64,000 bases of DNA from Alphaproteobacteria bacterium (GTDB lineage: Bacteria > Pseudomonadota > Alphaproteobacteria > UBA8366). The stretch is taken from assembly GCA_021774335.1 (NCBI GenBank), contig JAJFJD010000019.1, positions 62,001-126,000 of the forward strand. Direction: 5' to 3'. The position numbers were made by a program, and so were the translations under genes. The first letter of the stretch is position 1, and each line of letters begins with the position of its first letter. Under the pieces are notes generated by a model, which saw only the letters and a list, made by a program, of their open reading frames with translations, was not told where the DNA came from and searched no databases. Shown here piece after piece: positions 26,098 through 34,314 of this stretch.

Positions 26098-29000
26098 TGG
26101 CTGGCGAGACGGGTTCAGGCGGGCCGGCGCGCAGCGTGCGGAACGACCTGATCGGTATTTTCGTGCGGCATCGGACCGCGGCGAACCTGCTGATGATCCT
26201 CATGATCCTGATCGGCGTGGTGTCGCTGCAACGGATGAACACTCAATTCTTCCCTGATTTCGGCATCGATTTCGTCACGGTGCAGGTGGAATGGCGCGGC
26301 GCCAGCGCCGAGGACGTGGATACCAACATCGTCCAGGCCATCGAACCCGAAGTGCGGTTCCTCGACGGGGTCAAGGAGGTCCGGTCGACGGCGCAGGAAG
26401 GATTCGCCAACGTATTTGTCGAATTCCAGCCGGGATCGGACATGCAACTTGCGTTGTCCAATGTAGAAACCGCAGTTGGACAGGTCACCACGCTGCCGGA
26501 TGACAGCGAACGGCCCGAAATTCGCCGGGTGATTCGCTACGATCCGATCAGCCGCATTGTCATCTCCGGACCGTATTCGGAAGCCGCGCTCAAGGCGGTT
26601 GCGAAACGGGTGCGAGACGACCTGCTCGACCGGGGCATCGACAAGGTCACGCTGCTCGGATCGCGGGATGAGGAAATTTGGGTCGAGGTGCCGCAGCGCA
26701 AGGTGCTGGAACTCGACATGTCGCTGGAGGATATCGCCCGCCGTATCGGTGAGACCTCGCAGGATTTGCCGTCCGGCGACACGTCCGGGGCGTTCCAGAA
26801 GCAGATTCGAAGCATCGGCCTTGAAAAGGAAGCGAGCGGGATCGCCCGCATTGAAGTGAAGTCGCTGCCGTCCGGACAGAAGATTTACGTCGACGATGTC
26901 GCCCGCACGTCCGAACAGTTCGACGAAAACCAAGCCGAGCGCCGCCGCAACGGTCTGCGGGCCATCGAATTACAGGTGCAACGGTCGCTAAATGCGGACG
27001 CGTTGGAACTGGCCGATATCGTCAACGGCTATCTGGCCGACGTAGTGCCGACCTTGCCACCGCTGCTGAAGGTCGAGCAGTACAATATTCAGGCCGACCT
27101 TATCCGCAGCCGCGTCAATCTGTTGTTGGAGAACGGGTTGACCGGATTGGTATTGGTCGTCGCCGTTCTGTTCATCTTTCTCAATTCACCCGTGGCCTTT
27201 TGGGTGGCAATGGGCATCCCGGTTTCGCTGATGGCGACAATGGGCGTCATGCTGGTCACCGGACAGACGGTCAACATGATCAGTCTGTTCGGGATGATCA
27301 TGGCGCTCGGCATCGTGGTCGATGACGCCATCGTGGTCGGCGAACATGCGGATGCACTGCACCGAAAGGGCTTGGATCCCATATCGGCGGCCGAAAACGG
27401 CGCGCGGCGTATGGCGGCTCCCGTTTTCTCGTCGTCGTTGACCACCATCGCGGCCTTCGCGCCGCTGCTGTTCATCTCAGACATCATCGGCGACATCATC
27501 GCGGGTATTCCTTACGTCGTCATCGCGATCATCATCGCAAGTTTGGTGGAGTGTTTTCTGGCGCTGCCGGGGCATCTGCGCGGCGCTTTCAGCTGGGGCT
27601 CGGGCAGGGTTTGGCCGTTTCGAATCTGGTTCAACGCACGGTTCGACACGTTTCGGGAAGATCACTTCCGCCGGTTTCTTGAATTCGTCGTGCGCTGGCG
27701 CTATGCCGCCTTTGCGACGGCTATCGCCTCACTGATGGTCAGTGTCGGGATTCTCGCCGGCGGCCGGGTGCAGTTCTCTTTCTTCCCGTCGCCGGAATCG
27801 GACCTGGTTTACGCGAATATCCAGATGGTCGCCGGCACGTCGCGGGCGCAGACCGTGAATATGATCGACGAGCTCGAATGGGCGATGCATGCGGCGAATG
27901 ACGAACTCGCGGCTACCGAAGGCAACGTCGTGGTCATGAACGTGGCGTCGATCGGTGCGTCCGTCGGCTCGCGCGATGGCGGCGGCGGCGTGGATGGTGA
28001 CAACGCCGGCGGCATCGTGGTCGAATTGAAGCCGTCCGACGAACGGAATGTGCGGACATCGGAATTCGTGGCCTCATGGCGTGAGAAGGTCAAGGCGGTG
28101 CCGGGGCTGGAGACGATGACGATCCTGCCGGCGCAAGGCGGGCCGCCGGGCCGGCCGGTGGACGTGCGGTTGTCCGGCGATAACCTCGAGGCGCTCAAGG
28201 CGGCGGCGAACGAGGTGCGGGGGCTCTTGGCACGCTATCCCGGCGTAACAGACATCGAAGACGACCTGACCTACGGCAAGCAGGAACTGATCCTCGAACT
28301 TTCGCCGCAGGGCAAGGCGCTTGGGTTCACGACGGATTCCGTCGGCCGGCAAGTGCGGCACGCGTTCGACGGCGCTACCGCGCGGCGCTTCGCCCGTGGC
28401 GACGAAGAGGTGACGATCCGCGTTCGATTCCCGCGCCAGGATGTCGGTTCCGGTTTGCTCGCCGATATCTACGTACGGTCGCCGGTTGGCGGCGTCGAAG
28501 TGCCGCTCGGCGAGGTCGTGCAATTCCGAGATAAGCAAGGTTTCGCCAGGATCAAACGCGAGGACGGCCAGCGGCAGGTGGCGATTACGGCCGAGATCGA
28601 TACCGCGCTGACCAACAGCAACACCGTGCTGGAGGCCTTACAGCGGGACGGCATCTTCGACATCGCCAAAAAATACAGCGCGACCGCGACATTCGCGGGC
28701 AAGGCGGAAGAGCAGCAGCAAACGTTGGCGGACATGAAGCTTGGCGCGATCTTTGGTATGTCGGCGATCTTCATCATCCTTGCCTGGGTCTTCGGCAGCT
28801 ATTCGCGGCCTTTCGTCGTGATGGCCATTATCCCGTTGTCCTTTGTCGGTGCGACGTTTGGGCATCTCCTGCTCGGCTTCGACATGTCGATCCTCAGCCT
28901 GATCGCGCTGGTCGGTCTTGCTGGCATCGTCGTGAATGATTCGATCATCTTGGTCACGACCATCGATGAGCGAATTCGGGGCGGCGAGCATTTCAAAGAT

Positions 29001-29270
29001 GCCGTGATCAACGGAACCTGCGACCGGCTGCGCGCCGTCATCCTGACGTCGCTGACGACAATCGGCGGCCTGACCCCGTTACTGTTCGAGCGAAGTTTTC
29101 AGGCGCAATTCCTGGTACCGATGGCGATCACGCTGGTCTTCGGACTGATGATCACGACGTTCCTGGTGCTGTTGATCATCCCGTCGATGATCGCGGTGCA
29201 GGGAGATATCGGTCAGTGGCTTCGCCGCCGGCGTGGGGCGGCGGGTGCACATGTGGCGCCAGCCGAATGA
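26097..29270 (+). CDS. RND efflux transporter permease, HAE1/AcrB-like
   Basis: 1057 residues, 12 transmembrane helices with two large periplasmic loops. The proton-relay pair is in MALGIVVDDAIVVGEHAD (TM4). The second half has the symmetric NDSIILVTTIDERI region. It pumps hydrophobic compounds using the proton gradient; the substrate is unknown. It is the last gene of the tetR-adaptor-pump operon, which ends in a strong hairpin 42 bases after the stop. No outer-membrane TolC partner is adjacent. Confidence 0.93.
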   Translation: MAGETGSGGPARSVRNDLIGIFVRHRTAANLLMILMILIGVVSLQRMNTQFFPDFGIDFVTVQVEWRGASAEDVDTNIVQAIEPEVRFLDGVKEVRSTAQEGFANVFVEFQPGSDMQLALSNVETAVGQVTTLPDDSERPEIRRVIRYDPISRIVISGPYSEAALKAVAKRVRDDLLDRGIDKVTLLGSRDEEIWVEVPQRKVLELDMSLEDIARRIGETSQDLPSGDTSGAFQKQIRSIGLEKEASGIARIEVKSLPSGQKIYVDDVARTSEQFDENQAERRRNGLRAIELQVQRSLNADALELADIVNGYLADVVPTLPPLLKVEQYNIQADLIRSRVNLLLENGLTGLVLVVAVLFIFLNSPVAFWVAMGIPVSLMATMGVMLVTGQTVNMISLFGMIMALGIVVDDAIVVGEHADALHRKGLDPISAAENGARRMAAPVFSSSLTTIAAFAPLLFISDIIGDIIAGIPYVVIAIIIASLVECFLALPGHLRGAFSWGSGRVWPFRIWFNARFDTFREDHFRRFLEFVVRWRYAAFATAIASLMVSVGILAGGRVQFSFFPSPESDLVYANIQMVAGTSRAQTVNMIDELEWAMHAANDELAATEGNVVVMNVASIGASVGSRDGGGGVDGDNAGGIVVELKPSDERNVRTSEFVASWREKVKAVPGLETMTILPAQGGPPGRPVDVRLSGDNLEALKAAANEVRGLLARYPGVTDIEDDLTYGKQELILELSPQGKALGFTTDSVGRQVRHAFDGATARRFARGDEEVTIRVRFPRQDVGSGLLADIYVRSPVGGVEVPLGEVVQFRDKQGFARIKREDGQRQVAITAEIDTALTNSNTVLEALQRDGIFDIAKKYSATATFAGKAEEQQQTLADMKLGAIFGMSAIFIILAWVFGSYSRPFVVMAIIPLSFVGATFGHLLLGFDMSILSLIALVGLAGIVVNDSIILVTTIDERIRGGEHFKDAVINGTCDRLRAVILTSLTTIGGLTPLLFERSFQAQFLVPMAITLVFGLMITTFLVLLIIPSMIAVQGDIGQWLRRRRGAAGAHVAPAE

Positions 29271-29311
29271 ATATTTCCACCTGACCCGACTAGTCAAATT
29301 TCCAGGCAAGC

Positions 29312-29345
29312 GAAAAGGAGATGGGCGAAATTCCATCTCCTTTTC
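29312..29345 (+). terminator. Hairpin terminating the RND operon
   Basis: A perfect 13-bp inverted repeat (GAAAAGGAGATGG / CCATCTCCTTTTC) with an 8-base loop. The 3' arm ends TTTTC, so a T-rich segment lies within the stem. It is the strongest hairpin noticed in this area and matches the end of the tetR-RND transcript. Confidence 0.75.
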
Positions 29346-29483
29346 ACGTCCCCCGGCAATCGCAACGCCATTGGTCGATTGTGTTGACCGCTCGGCGGTT
29401 TTGACTTTGCCTTCGTCTTATTGACGACGGGGTTTACTCCCCCATCGCCGAGGTGCGTATGAGTGTCGGTTCGCTCCAGGACG

Positions 29484-29957
29484 CTACTTCTTGGTGGATG
29501 AACTCGACTTTTCCGCGGCCTTGGCTTTCGCCTTTGCCTTCGTCTTGGCGGACTTGGCCTTGGCTTTCTTCTTGGTAGTCTTGGCTTTGGCCTTCTTCTT
29601 CGTGGTTTTGGCCTTGGCCTTGGCCTTCTTGCTTGTGGCTTTCTTTTTGGCGCTCGACGATTTCGCGGTGGCCGCCTTCTTCTTCGAGCTTGCCTTCGCC
29701 TTGGCTTCCGTCTTCTTCGACTTGGCCTTGGCGGCCGCGCCCTTCTTAGAGCCCTTACTGCGGCAATAGGCGGCTACCGAGTTACCCTTCTTGGTCTTGT
29801 AGCTCTTTACCCAGGTGCAGGAACTGCTGCTGCCGCATTTTCCTTTGGTCATGCCCTTACAACTGCTCTGCGCATGGCTGGGCTGGGCGAGGCCCAGAAA
29901 TGCCATTGCAACGATGATCCAGATCCAGGCCTGGAGCGAGTTCGCTCGACTTTTCAT
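29484..29957 (-). CDS. Exported Lys/Ala-rich basic protein, histone H1-like tail
   Basis: 157 residues. A signal peptide (MKSRANSLQAWIWIIVAMAF, then LGLAQPSHAQ) predicts cleavage after residue 29-30. A short Cys-containing segment follows (SSCKGMTKGKCGSSSSC, then AAYCRSKG), with four Cys suited to two disulfides. The rest, about residues 70-157, is an almost pure Lys/Ala/Ser/Thr low-complexity tail (repeats like TTKKKAKAK). The tail resembles H1/HU-tail DNA-binding sequences but is exported, so binding to acidic surface polymers or extracellular DNA is more plausible than nucleoid packing. Function unknown. Confidence 0.8.
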   Translation of the reverse strand: MKSRANSLQAWIWIIVAMAFLGLAQPSHAQSSCKGMTKGKCGSSSSCTWVKSYKTKKGNSVAAYCRSKGSKKGAAAKAKSKKTEAKAKASSKKKAATAKSSSAKKKATSKKAKAKAKTTKKKAKAKTTKKKAKAKSAKTKAKAKAKAAEKSSSSTKK

Positions 29958-30045
29958 TGAAGTTCTCCTTTCGATGCACGCAATGAGGTTAATTTATACC
30001 TTAGTGCCCACGATGCCGGCCACTGGAATTGGGGCACAACAAGCT

Positions 30046-30063
30046 CCGCAGAGGGATCTGCGG
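30046..30063 (-). terminator. Possible hairpin after DUF4332-like gene
   Basis: CCGCAGA-GGGA-TCTGCGG is a perfect 7-bp stem with a 4-base loop, 29 bases past the stop of the minus-strand gene. It lacks a clear T run. Confidence 0.4.
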
Positions 30064-30091
30064 TGGGCTCCAGCGACCGGCACCGCGAACC

Positions 30092-30499
30092 TCAGTGTGA
30101 GATGACGGGCTTGAGTGTCTTCGCCTCGGCAACCCACTTTTCGACCTGCGCCTGTTTGGGGGTCAGGCGCGTCAGTTTTTTCGACTTGTTGGTCTCTTCC
30201 ATCATTGCGGTCAGTGTCTCTGGATTTCGGTTGCGGAGTTCCTTGATCGTGTCAACGCCCGCGGCTTCCAGCAGTTCCGAATATTCCTCGCCGACGCCGG
30301 AGATGCGCATCAGGTCGGCCATGTTGGTCCATTTGAGCAGAAGGGCCTCCGACAAGCCCGTTTCCTTGGCGGTCTTGGTGCGGCCCGCGCGGGTGCCGCA
30401 CCGCTCTAGCAAACCCTTGGTGTTGGAAATGCCGGCGTCCTTCAGCGTTTTGCCGTAGGTCGCGCCGATACCTTCGATGGTTTCGATGCTGTAGTTCAT
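30092..30499 (-). CDS. DUF4332-like helix-hairpin-helix protein
   Basis: 135 residues from MNYSIETIEGIGATYGK, behind GGAGAG; the frame is open much further upstream but that stretch overlaps the lipoprotein gene antiparallel in frame and has no family features. Two helix-hairpin-helix-like segments are visible: IEGIGATYGKTLKDAGI near the start and MRISGVGEEYSELLEAAGV near the middle. Such pairs bind DNA backbone non-specifically in other proteins. It lies downstream of the sigma-54-controlled lipoprotein gene on the same strand. Role unknown. Confidence 0.8.
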   Translation of the reverse strand: MNYSIETIEGIGATYGKTLKDAGISNTKGLLERCGTRAGRTKTAKETGLSEALLLKWTNMADLMRISGVGEEYSELLEAAGVDTIKELRNRNPETLTAMMEETNKSKKLTRLTPKQAQVEKWVAEAKTLKPVISH

Positions 30500-30627
30500 T
30501 TCAATATCTCTCCTCTCGATCTGGTCGGCTCGCGGCGGACCAGCTTTTTTTGGTGTGCCGCTCGTTCTCCGGCATTGCCGGTGGAGCAGCGGGCTCAGTG
30601 TTGTTGTTGTTGTTCGGTGGTTGGGCG

Positions 30628-30840
30628 TTACCAGATTAGGAGTCCGCCAAATCCGGAGTTCCCATAATCGATTCCCTCCATGATGCGGCGTCCGTCCGTG
30701 GGGGCTTTCTTCGCCTTCGTGTCGTTGGATCGGGCAACCGTATTTTGCGAGTCCGCATCGGGTGATGTGGCTGCGCAGCCACCGACGACGGTGAGAATCA
30801 CAAGCGCGGCCAATAGATTTCTCGCTGCTGAATTGGTCAT
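30628..30840 (-). CDS. Small lipoprotein under a sigma-54 promoter
   Basis: 70 residues from MTNSAARNLLAALVIL, with GGGAGAG in front. A signal peptide with lipobox VGGC (Cys 22) gives a mature lipoprotein of about 49 residues ending GNSGFGGLLIW. The mature part is polar (ATSPDADSQNTVARSNDTK) and then aromatic/Gly at the C-terminus. There is no family match. A full sigma-54 -24/-12 element lies about 70-100 bases upstream, and the sigma-54 activator gene lies immediately beyond it. It is probably a direct target of that activator. Confidence 0.7.
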   Translation of the reverse strand: MTNSAARNLLAALVILTVVGGCAATSPDADSQNTVARSNDTKAKKAPTDGRRIMEGIDYGNSGFGGLLIW

Positions 30841-30921
30841 ATCGGTGCTCTCCCGTTGCGGAGTGGTTGACGGTCGGACCATGCGATCCGGTGCCCGGCA
30901 ACACGCCGGTATGGGGTAAGG

Positions 30922-30938
30922 AGCAATGATGGTGCCAA
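30922..30938 (-). promoter_or_regulatory. Sigma-54 promoter (-24/-12)
   Basis: On the minus strand the sequence reads TTGGCACCATCATTGCT, matching the sigma-54 consensus TGGCAC-N5-TTGCT at all conserved positions, with the invariant GG and GC. It points at the lipoprotein gene, whose start codon lies about 80 bases downstream. Confidence 0.78.
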
Positions 30939-31024
30939 AGCTGCATCGCCGTATTCGGATAGAAAATGGCGGAAATCAGCGGGGTTGGAATCTCAGAAGC
31001 GGAATATGTTGCGCGATGGTACGC

Positions 31025-31052
31025 TTTGAGTCCCAAAATGAGACTCGTCTTG
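31025..31052. promoter_or_regulatory. Candidate upstream activator site for the NtrC-type regulator
   Basis: Overlapping partial dyads (TTTG-AGTCC-CAAA; GAGTC-N9-GACTC; AGAC-TC-GTCT) lie about 90-115 bases upstream of the sigma-54 -24 element. This is the usual distance for an enhancer bound by a sigma-54 activator, and the activator gene ends right next to it. The motif is deduced from one copy only. Confidence 0.4.
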
Positions 31053-31072
31053 CGAACCAAGTAAGTCGAGCG

Positions 31073-32503
31073 CTAGTGCTCGTCGAGTTTCCATTTCTTA
31101 AGTTTGCGATACACCGTCGCGGGGGCGATTCCGAGGAACACAGCCGCCTTGCGCACGTCTCCGCCGCAGAGGCGGATGGCATGGGTGATCGTCTCGCGTT
31201 CGACATCGTCGAGCGGGCGGATCGTTTTCGCCAACTCTTCCAAGCCGGCACCGCCTGGGGCGCTTCGCGTGGCATCTTCGGATTGGCTTCTGTCGGTCGT
31301 GTCGGTGGCTGCGCTGCGCCCAGTAGGAGGACCACCGTTTGGCAGGGTAAGCATCGACGCGGCTACCGTGTCGGCATCGTGCATCACGACCGTCTGATGG
31401 ATGACGTTCTGCAACTGGCGAACGTTGCCGGGCCAGCCATAGGCCAGAAGGGCGGCTGCGCCGTCTGCATCGAAATCCGTGAAAATCTTGGCTTCTTGAT
31501 CGGAGTATGCCGTCAAATAGTGCCGGCCGATTTCCAGGACATCATCGCCGCGTTCGCGGAGCGGGGGCAGCGCCAAAGGGATGACATGGAGACGATAGTA
31601 GAGGTCTTCGCGGAATCGGCCGGCTTGAACTTCCGTCAGCGGATCGCGGTTGGTCGCACAAATGATGCGGATGTCGACGGTCTGGGGAGTGCTGCTGCCG
31701 ACTTTCGTGAAGCTGCCGGTTTGGACGAAGCGCAGCAGCTTGCTTTGTAGCGAGACGTCCATCTCGCAGATTTCGTCGAGGAACAACGTGCCCCCGTCGG
31801 CGGTTTCCGCGGCGCCTTTCCGGTTGGCGATGGCGCCGGTAAAGGCGCCTTTCACATGGCCGAAAATCTCGCTTTCGATGAGGTCCGCCGGTATGGCGGC
31901 GCAGTTGATCGGCACGAAGGGGCCGTTACGCCGCTTGCTTCGATTATGGACGGCGGCGGCACACACTTCCTTACCGGTGCCGCTTTCCCCGGTGATGAAG
32001 ACCGTCGCTTCGCTCGCCGCCGCGCTTTGGATTGCGTGGTAGACGGATTGCATTATGAGACTCGATCCGAGAAACCCTTCGAACTCAGGCCGGCTGGTAG
32101 TCTCTTCGAAGGTCTTGACGATCTCCGTCAATTCCCGCTTTTCGAGCTGGTTCCTAAGCGTAACCTTGAGCCGTTCGGCGTTGAACGGCTTGACCAGGAA
32201 GTCGGCGGCGCCGGCCTGCATCGCCTCGACCGCGGTGTTGACGGAGCCATGGGCGGTGATCACGATGACCGGGCAGGCGCGCAGTTCCGGTGTCAGATTT
32301 CCCAGGATGTCGAGGCCGTTCATGTCCGGTAGCTTGAGGTCGAGCAGCATTGCGTCGGGCACGCTCCGCTGCAACGCGTCGAGCGCCGCCTGGCCGGTTT
32401 CAACATGCTCTATGTCGACGGGTTCGTTTCGTAGATACCCGCAGTATGTCCGCGCCAGGGCCGGGGTATCCTCCACCAGCAATATTTTTGATCGATCGGC
32501 CAT
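31073..32503 (-). CDS. Sigma-54-dependent response regulator, NtrC family
   Basis: 476 residues. The receiver domain (1-120) has phospho-acceptor Asp 55 in LLDLKLPD and Lys near 105. The AAA+ domain has Walker A GESGTGKE (172-179), the sigma-54 contact loop GAFTGA (219-224) and Walker B GGTLFLDEICEM. The C-terminal Fis-type helix-turn-helix ends in GGDVRKAAVFLGIAPATVYRKL. It is translated 12 bases after the kinase stop and is its cognate partner. A perfect sigma-54 promoter lies just downstream, before the lipoprotein gene. The receiver region resembles LuxO-type regulators. Confidence 0.95.
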   Translation of the reverse strand: MADRSKILLVEDTPALARTYCGYLRNEPVDIEHVETGQAALDALQRSVPDAMLLDLKLPDMNGLDILGNLTPELRACPVIVITAHGSVNTAVEAMQAGAADFLVKPFNAERLKVTLRNQLEKRELTEIVKTFEETTSRPEFEGFLGSSLIMQSVYHAIQSAAASEATVFITGESGTGKEVCAAAVHNRSKRRNGPFVPINCAAIPADLIESEIFGHVKGAFTGAIANRKGAAETADGGTLFLDEICEMDVSLQSKLLRFVQTGSFTKVGSSTPQTVDIRIICATNRDPLTEVQAGRFREDLYYRLHVIPLALPPLRERGDDVLEIGRHYLTAYSDQEAKIFTDFDADGAAALLAYGWPGNVRQLQNVIHQTVVMHDADTVAASMLTLPNGGPPTGRSAATDTTDRSQSEDATRSAPGGAGLEELAKTIRPLDDVERETITHAIRLCGGDVRKAAVFLGIAPATVYRKLKKWKLDEH

Positions 32504-32515
32504 GCGATACGCCCG

Positions 32516-33655
32516 TTAATTCCGGCGCAGTCGGTCGGCGGGAAAATGCAAGGTCGCCGCCGTGCCGGAGCCCGGCGTGCTGTCGATCGACAAGCGGCCG
32601 CCATGCAGGGCAATCAAGGACTTGGTGAGTGGCAATCCGAGGCCAACGCCCTTCGGGCTGCTTTGGCGCAGCGGTGCAGGGCCTTGGTTGAACGGGGCAA
32701 GGATTCGGTCCAAGTCCGCCGGCTCGATGCCGGTGCCCGTATCACGGACGGCAAGCGATAATCCGGTCTTCGGATCGCTGGATACGGCCACTGTCACATG
32801 CCCGCCATCGGGGGTGTATTTGACCGCGTTGGAGAGCAGGTTGATCAGCATCTGTTTGATGCGCCGGCGATCCGCGAACAGCCCCGGTGTGCCGTCCGGA
32901 ATTTCAAAATGGAAGTCGATGTCCGCACCGCCAAGTTGCCCGACCATATGGACCGCATCGGCCGCTATGTCGCCGATTGCGACGGTTTCTTCTAAGAGGT
33001 CGGCGCCGCCCACTTCCGCGCGTGACAGGTCGAGCAGGTCGCGCACGAGGTCGATCAGGTAAATGCTGCTTTCGTGGATATCAGCGGCATAGGAACGGGT
33101 CTCGTCCAGGCTCATGCCGTCCTGACGGATGATCTCCGCGTCACCGGAAATCACGCTCAACGGCGTCAGCAATTCGTGGCTGATATTCGCGAGAAACGCG
33201 CTCTTCGCCCGGTTCGCCGATTCTGCCTGTTCCTTCGCGTCCCGGAGCTTTTCTTCAGCTAGTGCGAGTTCGTTGCTGCGCTGAAGCACCTGTTGTTCGA
33301 GGCGCGCCATTTCCGACGAATCCTGTACCAGGAGCGAGATGCCATCGCTATCGGGCTGTCCGTAAATCTGGATTGAGATGATCCGCGGCCCGTCGGAATC
33401 GGGATCGTGCAGGCTGAGGTTCGACAGGCGGAAGGGCGGTTTTCCGCTGCCCGCCAGATCCTTCATGGTCTCGTCGAGGCCAACCAGGAACGGCAGGCAA
33501 TCCATCGCGTTCGCCTGTGGCTCGATCCAGTCGACCAGTTTTCCGTGCCGGCCGACGATCGTGAAACCCGCATCGATCATGACCAGGCCAAGTGTGCCCG
33601 CATCGAACAACGTTCGTGTCGTCTCAAGAACAGGGAAGGGTAGGTCTGGGGTCAT
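32516..33655 (-). CDS. Soluble sensor histidine kinase
   Basis: 379 residues without a transmembrane helix, so a cytosolic sensor. A PAS-like input region (about 15-115) is followed by a coiled coil (about 118-150), HisKA with phospho-acceptor His 160 in NISHELLTPLSV, and an HATPase domain with N box NLLSNAVKYTP, G1 DTGTGIEP and G2 GVGLGLPLTKS. It pairs with the NtrC-type regulator downstream. It lies 127 bases after the GTPase gene on the same strand and could report on that module. Confidence 0.93.
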   Translation of the reverse strand: MTPDLPFPVLETTRTLFDAGTLGLVMIDAGFTIVGRHGKLVDWIEPQANAMDCLPFLVGLDETMKDLAGSGKPPFRLSNLSLHDPDSDGPRIISIQIYGQPDSDGISLLVQDSSEMARLEQQVLQRSNELALAEEKLRDAKEQAESANRAKSAFLANISHELLTPLSVISGDAEIIRQDGMSLDETRSYAADIHESSIYLIDLVRDLLDLSRAEVGGADLLEETVAIGDIAADAVHMVGQLGGADIDFHFEIPDGTPGLFADRRRIKQMLINLLSNAVKYTPDGGHVTVAVSSDPKTGLSLAVRDTGTGIEPADLDRILAPFNQGPAPLRQSSPKGVGLGLPLTKSLIALHGGRLSIDSTPGSGTAATLHFPADRLRRN

Positions 33656-33782
33656 GGGCCTCGGTTTGGGTCGGTCGCCGGAATTTTCGGCGCGGCGTTA
33701 AAGTAATTTTCGATAAACGATAGGGCTCCAAAATATTCTCGATGACGTTTCGAGCGATATCTGATGTGAGGGATGAAGCAAT

Positions 33783-34301
33783 TTACGCGCCGATTTCGAG
33801 TATCCGGCCCCCAAGCCGCCGAAATAGTTCCGGAACGGCGGTTCCTATCGCGGCGCTGGTCCGTACGACGTCGGCTCCGAACTCTTTGGTTAGGCGCTCA
33901 TCCGCATCCATTGCCGGCGGTTCGTCGAGCAGGTCGATCTTGTTGAGCGCGAACGCGATCGGGCGTCCGGGCCGCAGTGATTGGAACAAGCGGGCGTGGT
34001 CCGACATGGCCGCGATGGATTCCGGTCGCGTGATGTCGCCGACGATGAGGGCGCCAGCCGCGCCCTGAATGTAGGTGCCGGTCTTTTCCGGATTTGTGTC
34101 GCCGCCTTCGATGTCCCAGATGATCTGGTTCAGCGTCGTTTCGCCGCCCGCCGGGTATTCGACGGTATCGCTGTATTTGTAGATATTGACGCCGAGCGTC
34201 GCTTGATAGTCGTGCGAGAACTCATCCAGCACGTATCGGCGCACCAGCGACGTCTTGCCGACCGCGAACTGGCCGATAACACATATCTTCTTGCTCACCA
34301 T
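33783..34301 (-). CDS. Ras/Rab-like small GTPase
   Basis: 172 residues, a stand-alone G domain. G1 is GQFAVGKTS (10-18), the switch I Thr is near 35 (YQATLGVN), G3 is WDIEGGD (62-68), G4 is NKID (120-123) and G5 is TSA (148-150). The WDxxG form resembles Rab/Ras. The residue matching the catalytic Gln 61 of Ras is Gly 67, so intrinsic hydrolysis should be weak and a partner GAP would be needed. There is no C-terminal lipidation Cys. It lies 13 bases after the OmpA-domain gene, whose cytosolic part looks roadblock-like. Confidence 0.9.
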   Translation of the reverse strand: MVSKKICVIGQFAVGKTSLVRRYVLDEFSHDYQATLGVNIYKYSDTVEYPAGGETTLNQIIWDIEGGDTNPEKTGTYIQGAAGALIVGDITRPESIAAMSDHARLFQSLRPGRPIAFALNKIDLLDEPPAMDADERLTKEFGADVVRTSAAIGTAVPELFRRLGGRILEIGA

Positions 34302-34314
34302 CAGGGCGTATCCG

